From positions 30,641,883 through 30,705,882 of the forward strand of contig NC_056039.1 of assembly GCF_004379255.2 (NCBI RefSeq): DNA of 64,000 bases, in the 5' to 3' direction. The stretch comes from Salvia splendens. Lineage: Eukaryota > Streptophyta > Magnoliopsida > Lamiales > Lamiaceae. A model generated the notes under the pieces. The model saw nothing but the letters and a program-made list of their open reading frames with translations, searched no databases and was not told the DNA's origin. Position numbers and translations under genes: made by a program. Of the stretch, positions 1-11,463 are shown piece after piece; the first letter of the stretch is position 1; each line of letters opens with the position of its first letter.

Positions 1-174
1 ATATGATTTTTTTGTATTCCTAATTTATATCATTACCAAAGGGAACTCAACGCCCTATGCAGGAGAAAACAATACCGTGTTCCTCTATAATTTTACACCA
101 GACAATCTAGTTGGATTGCCGCATCTCTAAAGAATTACCAAAAAAATAAAAAGAATTTCTACCACTACGTCAGT
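1..174 (-). other. RLT 3' untranslated/downstream region
   Basis: AT-rich sequence immediately downstream of the RLT stop codon (TGA, complement of 175-177). It is expected to hold the 3' UTR. I see no other gene. Confidence 0.5.
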
Positions 175-3100
175 TCAGTCATCATCGCTGTAATTGTCAG
201 AAGCTAACGATTCAGAACCATCATCCTGGTTCCCTTCTCCATCTTGGTCAGAGTACTTGTTAAATTGAACGTCCTCCGCTACATTCTCACCATCCTCATC
301 ATAACCATGTTCATCATCAGTCTCATCAGCTTCATCTTCACTCATTGCTGCCAGCTCGGTGCTTCTGTGAGAGATGGTGTTATAGGTGGTTGCTCCCCAT
401 TTTCTATAGTGATAGAACTCGTTGTCTACATTAACATCGGAGTCACCATCAATGTTGTTGCTACTGTCATCATTTTCACCTTCGATGATTCTAGCACTAA
501 AATCATGTGCACCCTCCTCCCTGCCAAAACTTTCTGGCTCCTCTATGGTATTCATGAAGGTGTCTTTGTCATACAAGTCGTCCAGTTTACTCTCTGCAAC
601 AACTTTCTTCTCTGGTCTCCTCCTCCTCACAGTTCGGGGACCACGTTGCTTCTGCCCAGGTGCACTCATTCCCTGCTGCAGAAGGAATTGAGTTAACGTA
701 TTACCTTGTTTCATGCTCCTCTTGCCAGACGGTGCAGAATTAATGACCCCTTTCTGTGACTTTCCACGCGGCCGACCTCCTTTACCACGAGCCACCTGCC
801 TGTAACCGGAGCTACCTGGAACGCCACGAAGATGATCCCAATTTTCCTCCAGATATCCATATCTATCGAATCCCCTTGATTCAGCCCTCTGGATGTCTTT
901 GGGGTGACCATATCTTAATGACAAATTCTGTATGCCACAGAAAAGTTTGTTACAAAGCATGAGTAGTGAATTCATTTAAAAGCCAGCATGAGTAATCCTC
1001 AGAATTATGAAGTGGAGTAATTCCGTAAGTAAACTGAGGAATAGTTTTTCAGCAAACACACAAATCAAGCGATGCAACAAAGCAGATATTCTACATTTGC
1101 ATATACCATACGTGTTAAATGGCAATTTAGGGTGTTAAAAGTGCATAATTCTCAAGAATTGAAGAGATTGCTTTTTATTTATCTATAATAGTTAATATTA
1201 TAATTACTACTACTACTTTGATGAATTTTTGTAATCCAAAACATGTCTTTAGTGGGATTTCTTAATGATTCATGCATCTTCAATCCTGGGGCAAGATGTT
1301 TCCACGTGCAGAACCATGCTAAGCAAAGGGTTTAACAATATATGCAAACATGAAAGTGGTGGGTTTGGGGAGAGAGAGAGGCACTCACAGGAAGAGCTTC
1401 CACTTTCTTTTCAACATGAGACTCGGCCTTCTGACTTGGGGTGTAGAAGATGGATCCATCCAGCTCGAAAAGCCTCAGAGCTGCAGCAGCAGTAGTTTTT
1501 GGTATCCAAGGAAGTTGGGGTATGGATCCAGGGTGATTAGATTTGTTAACAGCAGATCTTGAGTCGTAAAAACACAATAATTCTTCAGTTGTTTCATAAT
1601 CTGCTGATAGGTAATCACGTTTTATGACAGCCTCTAACTGATTAAGAACCTGTAATTGTTCACAAACGCCTATAAGATATCTTTACAAAAAGGAAGAGCG
1701 AGAAAAATCAGAGAAATATGAGGAGTCTAATAAGACGAACAAAAATTAAAATAGCTGGCCATAAAAAATCATGGTTAAAGTAGCAGCATTGTGGTGTAAA
1801 CACCTGTAGGAGACCGTCAATGCACGAAGTGTTCTGGAGCTCAACACCCCAAGAATTCCTAAGGTCTTCAGTCCAAGAAGAACGAAGGGCTTCAGAGGGA
1901 ACAGCAACCTGTTAGACGACAATTAGTGTAAGCATATGGTTTTATAAATGTAACATGATTCCCTAGAATGCTGAAAAAAAAGCACACAGTAGCACCTCAA
2001 GTGAAATTAGAATGGTCTTGATCAATCTGATTCTCAGTGGACTGTTTCTCCCATCCATCAAATTATTTTCACCGTTAAATTGCACAGGAAAATGTCCTTT
2101 TGCCACAATCTTCCCTTGATCCCAGTGGCTACAAGGGCAACAGTCCTCAGCATAAGTAGCAAGGCAAATGTCACAAATTCCCAATAATTGCGAGCACCTT
2201 TGCTTTCCACATTCTAGGGCGCGTACAATGGATGAGTTCAAGCATTCTTTCCACATCCAGTTCTGTAAGTCTTCATACCTCTTCATGAAGTTATTGCTCT
2301 CCTTTTCATTCTTGCCTACTTCAGTTCTGAATGAAAGTGATGGTTCTAGTGCATCAAAACTGGTAGTGCAAACTGCACTGCTAGGACTCTCAGCACTTTC
2401 AAAAGCAAAGCTAGAATTTAGTTCAACATCTCCTAGTCGATCTGTGTCCCCATTCAGGGACAAACGATTCCTTCGAACACTTTCCTTGAAACAGGCTTCG
2501 ATTCTTTGCAACATTATATGCAGATGAGATTCTCTTGTTCCCCGAGTGTCCAAAGATGTCAAAAGAGCATCAAATGCCTGCAAGAAGTATTTAAAAATGT
2601 CACAATAGGAATGGTGTTGAGATAAAATAAACAAAAATGAGAACAAAATAGAATCGAAATACGGTAAAGATGGCATTTTTAGGGATAACCAAACTAAATT
2701 CCATCCGCACCCTTCACCAAACTTTCATTAGATAATAAGTACTCCGTCCCATAAAAATATGGGCATTGGGTATGGAACAAGAATTAAGACAAATTTGGTA
2801 ACGTAAGAGAGAGGAGGAAAATGATAGTTAAAGTAGAGTTAGTGGATAGTAGGACCTACATTATTTAATTGATATAACTTTTAAAAAATGGAATGCACAT
2901 ATTTTTGTGGGACGGATGAAAATAGAAAGTGCACATATTTTTATGGGACGGAGGGAGTATTATAATGCTCAACTGAATCTCAACATAAAATCTAGGTAGC
3001 TATTATCCCAATACAGACATCTAACAGAATCCATCCTTATGCATAATAAGCAGAAAATTTCAACATGGCCTGCCAGCATAACACTCCTGGCTTCTTCCAC

Positions 3101-6100
3101 ACCAGGAGTATTACAAAGACACAATTACAGAGCATCTAACTAGAAAAAAAATATGAAGAGGGAATAGGAGCAGGGTGAATAAATTCGTAACTACCTCCTC
3201 AGAGTCAATCAGTCTCCAACAGCCATTGGGAGTTTCAACAAAAATTCTCCCTGAACCAGGATCAAGGCAAGAAGATGAAGCTATAAACTGCCAATAACGA
3301 TTTCTTCTTCGATCTTGACCCAAAGGCAATGACCTGTAGACATATAGCTCTTCAGTTCTATGGCCTATAAAAGATTTAAGCTGCAACCTTGACCTCTCTG
3401 TTATATTTCCATTCTGCTGAGCAGGAGAAACAAAGTGACCCATGGAAGTGTCTGGATTATCCATGGTATTGTGAACACCCTCTCCGGCAACAGAAGACTC
3501 ATCCTTCCCTAAAGTGGATAGGGATGGATAATAAACTTTATTTTCTGCAGCTAGTGGACTTAGACCGCCCTCTGTGATAGCATTGAAAGAAGAATCATAC
3601 AACTTGTTAATAGTTTCTTCCCTCATTCGCCTTTTATCAAGCTGTGCTTCAGCCCACATCTGTTTTTTAAGAGCATTTGCAGCATCCATGCGATCCTGCA
3701 ACCAGTTTTATTAATCAGAAATCACCACTGATATAAAGCCCTACTTCAACTGTAAACAATTGAAAGATATCCGAAGGACCTACCTCAAGAATTACACGAA
3801 TTGAATTTCCTTCATTAGCAACACCAATCAAGGCAACAAGGGCACTAAGACGCTCTTGGACAGACAAATCAGAATATTCTCCTTCAGTGAGCCCTTGGAC
3901 CCAGAGTTCGCCAGTTTTGCTTTCATCAATCTCAACATCTTGGTCCGGATTAGCCTCTTTAATAACTGCATAGACTGAAGTTGGTTAATATGTGATCTCA
4001 CTTGAGCTTTTATATTTCAAGCATAAAAACCAAGTTGTAACAAAATGCAAAAAGACATGTAAATTCTCACCAGCTGTAGCAATCTTATTTTGCAGTAAAC
4101 CATCATCAGGAAGCTTGCCTTTACCATTACCAGAGACTACTTGATTACATGCACCATTTTTATCTGCATCCAAAGGGATGGCTAGAGCATCAACTTCTGT
4201 ACCATCCGCGAGATCACTTTCTGAATCATCCTCCCTTTCTTCCTCATCAGCATTTTGATCAGCTAAGAAACCATTTGCATATCTCAGTATCTTATCCTTG
4301 GCTGCAGAAATAACTGATTCAGCATCAGCAGGATCCTTTCTATAACCTGGCCGCACACAATATGTTGAAGGTGCAATTCTTTCAAAAAGTATTGGATCTC
4401 TCGACAAGGCAACAGATATTGAAGCTTCAGGTGTTTTGCTCGTTCTCAAGTCACGAAGTCCAGATTTCTACAATATAAACAAAATCAGATAGTTAGAAAC
4501 AAAGCAAAAACCTAAGGCCTTCCCCCACCACCAAACGAAAAAGCACATTTTTTCCCCTTTTTTAATATGCTAAACACTAAAATCATGTTTGCTTTTATCA
4601 CACTCTTGGGCATGGGTCAGGTTCACCAAAAACCTTTTGAACCCTTGAACCTCAATGCTCAATCAGATACCATGATTCCAATGGCATGTGGTTTGACATA
4701 TTATTCAACATGTCAAACCACATTATCAATATGAGAATTAGAATATTTCAAATTTCAAATTTCAAATAATTCACCACAACATACTTCCTGTCCCCAGATG
4801 AAATACTGAAACCATATAACATACTAGTAAACTCAACTAGAAATCCATAAAACTGAAAGTGAAGCCTGAAAAGTGAAGACACAACCAAATAAGCACTATC
4901 AAATTCTAGCTATTACTTACTTGAATCTTCTCAGCAAGCTCGATAACATTTAGCCCTTGGCTTCCTTCAAGAGCAAGGACATGATAAGCTGCAAATTTAA
5001 CTGTTCCTGGAGTCAACCTGTGCCTTGACTTGCGTTGGAGGCTGAGTCCTTTTTCTTGCATAATAGCAACAGCATTCACAGCTGCTGAACCATTTCTTAG
5101 AGTAGACACTATATCTTCACAACCTCTACTCTGAAAGATAACAAGCATATGTTAATGAATGCAGTTATACAGCCCAACACTACATTTCTTTAGTCCTGTG
5201 GCTAACAATTCATGACAAGGGACATGAGAGTGTTTTCAAGTGCATTATGTGCATAGCATTTAACAATCCATATGTGTGTGTTCACTGCTGACAAATAAGT
5301 CTATTTAGTTGAGTTACCCAAAGCAATTGCAAATTTTCAGATTTCCCATAATACATTACAACTTCCATCCTGGAATTGAAGTCTGGTATAGAGCAGTCAG
5401 ATACAAGAAGGCTCATCGGAGGAAGAACAAACAAGATACCTCGTCATGATCATTCGTGGAAACTCGATCAATGGCCTTTTTCTTCAACTTTGGACCAAAA
5501 CCAGCTGATAGAGCAAATTGCCGTAATAGTTCAGGCCATGTCAATGGATTTAAGTGCTTCTGCCAGTTTCTTATGTCAAAACCCCATAAATATGCCTGCA
5601 ACAATGACCATATTATTAATGTAATAGCCATTGGAAAACAAAATCTGAAGTAAACAAAAAAAATGGGAAGCCTTTCCAATGGGAGTACTTACCCCTTCAA
5701 CAATATGAGGGTGTCCACCTTCAGGGTTAACAGCACTATATTGGTTTGTACCTGGCCCACCTGAAGGAGTTCGCACAACATCTTCGATATCTTTTATGAT
5801 AAGCTTTAGAAGTGCGGTATGTACTTCACCAAGTAGTCTTGAATCCTGTGATGAGGAAACAAGAAACCATGAATGTTTACAACAAAAACAACTCCAACCC
5901 TATCCCAGAAAAGGTGAAAGTAATCTGAGATGAATAATTTGAAAAGAAACTTATAAAACAAGTATGGTTATAGCTCTTATGTCAGCATCTAGAGATAAGA
6001 AGGATGAAAACGAATTAGTTAGAAAGGAAATTAAATAGAATGAACAAAATGAATTAGTAAAAATGGATATTAGCTAGTCAAGAAAAATAAAAGCATCCTA

Positions 6101-9100
6101 AAACTCACATGGTCATGAAAAGCCTGTATAAATTCATCGATGGTAAAAGGCCAAAGGCCAATAATATCTGCAAATGTCAAGCAGAATTTCCAAACCTGAA
6201 AGATAAATATTATTTCAGAAATTCGTTGAGAGAGCGAAGATCCCATCAACTCATTAAAGAGGAAGTATAGAGAAACAGGTGGCAGTATAGAAACATACCA
6301 TCAAGAGGTTCCCAACATTTTCTTCTGAATCCATCCAAGGTTGAATTGCAAAAGGCTTTTTCAACTTTACAGTCTTTGGAGGGAATTCACACAAAGCATC
6401 TAAATGGAAGAAAAAATTAATAAATAACTCTTACAGCACAAAGCAACACAACCATAAGCACAACTCTCACTAGCACCATCCTAAAAACCCTGATGTTTCA
6501 ATCATGACACACTTCAGTTTAAATTCTCAAATGCCGGTATTACCCTCAAACTAGTGTTAGGTCAAAATAGAAGAATAATCTGCAGGTTCTGAAAAAGATG
6601 AGCTAAACACACAATTTTTTTATTTAGAAGAATAAAGACACTGAGACAGAATGCAAATAATGTGAAGATGCTGACAAGAACCAATAAACATGGTAATCAC
6701 TAATCAATTTCACGTCATTTACTTAAATATAAATGTAATGGAAAAGAAATGGTTCTAATATATCCTTTCTAGTTTCATTATTCAAGTTATATATATAAGT
6801 AGAAGCTTTTGCTAAAATGTCACCATCAAGAGAGAATTTGCTGAGGACTGTGATTCAATTTTATTTGAAAGATATTGTAGTGACCAATACCAACCTCGGA
6901 ATAAGTCAAGATTCTGTAAAGTGTCATAATCAAGAGACAGAATTGAAGGTAGCCCCTTGCTTAAAGCAGCCAATTCCATTAGTTCAAGACGCTCATCCTC
7001 TATTAGCTCCAAGGATTCTTTAGCAATTCTCTTAGCTGTCGCTCTCTCCACTGCAGCTCTCTGTCTTGCTGCTTCCTTCTCTCTGCGACGCTCTTCTTTC
7101 TGTTGCCTTTTCTCCGCCTGGAATACCAATTGGAAAAAATGAAGTTTAATACTCACTACCACAATCAAGAAAAATAACAAGTTAGAAAGAAAATATGATA
7201 TAAACATAAGATGTAAACATACGCGCATAAGTTCCCTCTGCATAAACTTTTCCCTCCGTTCCATTTCACGCTTTTCCTCACGCTGAAATTTCTCCTCCTG
7301 TTTCTGCTGCTCTCGCAAAAGTCGTTGTTCTTCCTTCCTTCTTTCACGATCTTGTCTCTCCATTTCTTTCCTTAGCTGCTCCTCTCTCTATGTGGATAGA
7401 ATAACAGAGACAGGTGTCAATAAGTCTGAGGTTCAGGTTCTGAGTAGTTATCTCACAATGAACTAACCCTTAAAAGAAAATGAACAAGAGCCCAAACCTT
7501 TCGCTTTAACACATCTTGTTTCTCAAGTTCTTTACGAATCTTCTTCTCGTGGGATTGAACATCTCTTCCCACTCGAGAGTCGTCACTCTATATAAGGATC
7601 AAATAAAATAGCAGTTTGTATCAGTACAAGCATTCAAATATTTGGTTACACAAAAACCAAATAGAAAAGGACTACCTTGCGTTTCCTCTCTATATAAACA
7701 TTGGTATCATTTGGTGTACCAAGATCTGTAGTCCTGGGAGACAAGGAAAGCTGCATCTGTCTGCCTGGCTGAGCATACAGATCTGTTCTTGAGTTTTGAC
7801 CCTCAACGACATGCTCCCTGGAGAGAAGCCCATTTTCATGCTTAAGCGACAAACCTTTTGGGGGAGGACCATCAATGGCTGGGTCATATTGGTATGACTT
7901 AGTGACATGTCCATATGCATCAGTCCTAATCTTGGTCTCCAATGCTTCATGAGGGCCACTTGATGCAGCCTGATAATCAAGATTCTAAGAAAAATCAGCC
8001 ATTTGTTTATTTCAGTGAAACAAAACTAGTAGAACTGCTGGTGTGTAGGAACAACACATATTAGTGACTTATGGCATTCAAGTCCGGTGTGGTAAACAGC
8101 AGCTTAATGATCATACCAGTGTTGTCAAAATGGCGCCCGGGTCGCTCGGGTCGCCCGGGTCGAGACCGTCACCGCCCCAACATGGGTGGGTTGATCGAGG
8201 TACGGGGTCGCCGCCGGGTCGCCCGGGTCGAGAGGGTCGCCTGGGTCGAGAGGGTCGCCACCGGGTCGAGATACAGGTAATTCCTAGACCTTTATTCTCT
8301 GAATCTTTTCCTTTTTAATGCTGATTTGTTTTTACTAAAATAAACATAAGTATAAAAGTAAAAACTTACCTAAAAGTCTGCTGATTTTCTCAAATCTTTC
8401 ACACTTTTGCTCTGACTTTCACTAATCTCATCAGGAGCACACGTTTTTCTCCTCTCTAATCTCAGCAGTGTGCTCCTCTCTAATCTCAGTCTTTTTTCCT
8501 CAAATCTCTCACACTTATATTCTGACTGCACACGTTTTTTCCTCAAATCTCTCACACTTATATTCTGATTTTCAAAAATCTCTCACACTTATATTCTGAC
8601 TGCACACGTTTTTATCTATATATATGCATGAACACCATCAAACTTTTCAAACCCTAAATTCATCCTCTTCATTCCTAAACAAATATACAGAGCCACCCTT
8701 CATCTATTCCTTCCTTTGTTTAATCAAGGTATTGTTCTAACTTTCATCTTCTTTTTGAATTTTGTGTGCAGATTAGTGGGTCTCTCGACCCAGTCGACTC
8801 GTCGACCCGCGACCCGAATTTTCACCTTATCGACCCGGTGCGACCCTCGACCCTAACAACACTGGATCATACTAACTCAACTGAATTGCTTATTGCAACC
8901 AACCCATCTAGCAATATTTATGTTCATATGACAGAGATAACATGCTATAAATTATATAAAAAGAACAGAGGACAAACTTTGATGTGCTTTGCATCGTACT
9001 GCCCATATAACTTGCTATCATAAGAATGTCTGTATCTGTCTTTGTGCTCCACTTGAACTGAAATATAAGCATCATAGAAATATGTAAGTTCAATTTTGTG

Positions 9101-10325
9101 AATAATATTGCTGTCAATACCTATAGTAGAAGCACAAATCATCAAGAACATGTATTTTGAAGAAGAAAAAAAGTCATCTTAACGAAACATGAGTGTCAAC
9201 TAAACCTTGATACCTTACAGCCATGTATTTTTCAATGTTCTAGATATGATAAATAAGTTTGAAGACCAAATTTACCTATAGGTGCACCAAATGCACCAGG
9301 GGGCAATTCATCAAATTCCACTCCAAGAATTGGTCCATCCTCCCTCAAGGGCTCTCCCAACTGTGCCTCTACACATGCAATCACTCTATGCTCCATGATA
9401 GATCTAGGTGACTCATAATACCTAGTAGGCACCATAGGCGTACCATCTCCAACATCATACTGACTTGAACCTGACCCAGAGCCAGAGGCAGAACCAGAAC
9501 CAGAGACATGTCCACTGCCGGGTTCAGCTGTCATCAGTTCTTCTCTAGGGGACTCAACAAATACCTTCCTTCCAACAGGTCCAGGAGTGTGTGATTTTAT
9601 GGATGCCACACCCACCGATTCTTTCTTATCCTTCAGTCTCCTATGACAAAACCACATTTGCAACTGCCTATCCGTCAAACCTAGTTTCTCTGACAGTTCA
9701 GCACGGGTTGCCTCAGAGGGGTACGTCTCCACTGCATAATATTAACCATAAGAGCCAATACCATCACTCAACAGTAGATTTCAATTAGAACACACAAGCA
9801 CGTTCATTATATCCATGCTCCAACGGAATGCAAACATTCCGTCCACAACAACACCTTGGTTTCAGAAATTAAGAGAAACTCGCAATTTAACAACCTGAAG
9901 TCTTCATCACTTAGTCTCACTAAAAACATTCAATCAGTGAAAGAAGGAAAAAACCAGACCGATGCACAAATTACACATGTTCAAACAAAAAAAAAACTTT
10001 GGAAATAAATAATAGTAGTAATGAACACCACTAATCATACTAGCATACATACACATCCTTGCAGAAACAAAACTTACTAACCCACAAAAATTATTAACTT
10101 TAAAAGAAAAAGCAAAAAGAAAGAGAGAGAACACACGAACTGCACCACAAACAGAGCAGAACAACATCCACCACATGACGGATAAAAGGATAACATACTG
10201 GCATAGGTTTTGTCGAGCATCTCCAACTGAAACGGCGTCTTCATCTGGCGCTTGGGGCGCTTAGAGCCCTCGGACGGGCTGTGATTCATGTTCCTATTGA
10301 TCTCCCCTTCGGAACCAGCATCCAT
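175..10325 (-). CDS. RLT: RINGLET (RLT1/RLT2-type) homeobox-DDT chromatin-remodelling protein, 19 coding exons
   Basis: RLT proteins are plant partners of ISWI-type remodellers (CHR11/CHR17 in Arabidopsis) that space nucleosomes in the nucleus and repress the floral transition. I built the exons by hand: 10325-10199, 9731-9276, 9057-8978, 7984-7676, 7587-7498, 7387-7223, 7117-6895, 6399-6299, 6195-6109, 5845-5693, 5595-5440, 5130-4921, 4467-4071, 3965-3784, 3695-3195, 2577-1996, 1908-1804, 1649-1389 and 927-175. All use GT-AG and the sum is 4938 nt (1645 aa), in frame throughout. Domains in order: homeodomain (about 21-80, with WFCHRRLKDKK), Arg/Glu-rich coiled coil (about 325-450), DDT (about 510-565, VWKFCLTFADIIGLWPFT), HARE-HTH (about 650-720), WHIM motifs (about 865-915 with WVQGLTEGEYSDLS, and about 1030-1060 with GQDRRRNRYWQF) and an acidic tail. 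It looks intact. RLT1 versus RLT2 cannot be separated by eye. Exact ends of the less conserved exons are less certain than the domain exons. Confidence 0.93.
2740..2959. mobile_element. Stowaway-like MITE in RLT intron 15
   Basis: About 220 bp with inverted ends of the Tc1/mariner Stowaway type (right end reads TACTCCCTCCGTCCCATAAA on the minus strand), bounded by TA. The left copy lacks three bases of the terminal motif. The terminal motif also occurs a second time just inside the right end (2907-2921), so the right terminus is partly duplicated. Confidence 0.8.
8117..8864 (+). mobile_element. Non-autonomous hAT element in RLT intron 3
   Basis: A 748-bp element with an exact 8-bp target duplication GATCATAC at 8109-8116 and 8865-8872, the size expected for hAT. 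The inverted ends share CAGTGTTGT. Subterminal regions at both ends are packed with GGGTCG-type repeats, as hAT transposase-binding regions often are. The middle has no transposase frame. It holds ~50-bp direct repeats (about 8455-8615), then a TATATATATGC stretch (8618), a leader-like sequence and what looks like a small intron (about GTATTG at 8730 to TGTGCAG at 8772). This suggests a deletion derivative that kept the promoter and 5' leader of its parent (inference). Confidence 0.88.
8455..8615. repeat. ~50-bp direct repeats inside the hAT element
   Basis: Repeated units built from TCAAATCTCTCACACTTATA and TTCTGACTGCACACG, about three copies, in the interior of the hAT derivative. Confidence 0.7.
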
Positions 10326-11460
10326 TAGAGATCAATCGGCAGCCAGAAACCCTAAAAATCAAGATTGCGCCCTCTCGGTTGGCCTTTGCCAGAGCCACTA
10401 GAAATAATAAAGCAATGAAATTAAAACAAACAACAACACAGGAATAGTCTATATCGCTCTCGGTTCTATCAAAATCCATCTTTTTTCCAAATTCGTTAAA
10501 TATTTTTATTCGATTTAGTTTCGTGGTGTAGTTCTTTGGATTGAAATTTTGGTTTTATTTCCTTTTTGAGGGTAGAAGCTGGGACTTTCGTTCAAGGTTG
10601 TGGGGGTGTTTTGGGTATTTTCTGGCTTCCTTCATTTCTAATCTATTGTTTTCATGTGTAATACTCCTCGAATCTGAATTAAGCATAAAGGGCTTTGTTA
10701 TCTAAATGGGCTTCGAATTGGGCCAAATTTACTTGTTATTCGAATCCAATGTTGACTATAATTGACTTTGACTAGTAGTACTAATTTTGATTACTTTTAT
10801 TCTTCCCTTTTTCTTCTTTTATGAAATTTCATTAATTTTATCAATTACTGCACCTTTTTTTTCTGCTGCGGGAAATATGACAATTGCTTAATTACTCAAA
10901 ATGGTTCTTATAGGACAATTTATATTACTATATTTTTTATTTAATTTCCTTGTAACTATCTTGGCGACAATTTCAAATATATTTTCTTTTTCGATTTTTA
11001 TCATATGTTAGCCTTTTACGACTTACACAAATAAATATTAATATTGGACTGATAATAGACTAGTAGTGATTAATTAAACTAAGAGTTATTGTTGCATGAA
11101 TAGGGCATTGATTTTTTCATGAACCAAAAGGTACGATAAACTGCATAATGATAGCATAAGTACAAATTAAACTCATGAAAAAACAAAAATAGAAAATTCT
11201 CTTATTTTGAATTGTCTAAGATTTGAAAATTCTCTTATTTTGAATTTTATCAAATTTTGGACGTAAATCACGGGTTTTAGTACTCCTATCAAGAAAACTT
11301 AACACTAACGCTGAAAATAGATTGCCAATTAAACATATTTCCAGTGTTGCAAATTTTCCATTACTATTTTTCAATCACCGAAAAGTTGATGTAGCATATT
11401 TTTACTAGAGTCCGCGTCCCCAAATTTCAATTGCACTACCTCCTTATTTTCATTCGGTCA
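10326..11460 (-). promoter_or_regulatory. RLT 5' leader and upstream intergenic region
   Basis: The first ~170 bases upstream of the RLT ATG are the probable leader. An upstream ATG at 10479 (minus) opens a 61-codon frame that overlaps the RLT start out of frame; it matters only if the leader is unspliced. Beyond that the DNA is AT-rich spacer up to the Harbinger element. I found no convincing coding sequence and no clear TATA box. Confidence 0.4.
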
Positions 11461-11463
11461 TTA

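Noticed and set aside
8064..8318. Gly/Arg/Pro-rich frames at the left end of the hAT element
   Set aside because: They are translations of the subterminal GGGTCG repeats.
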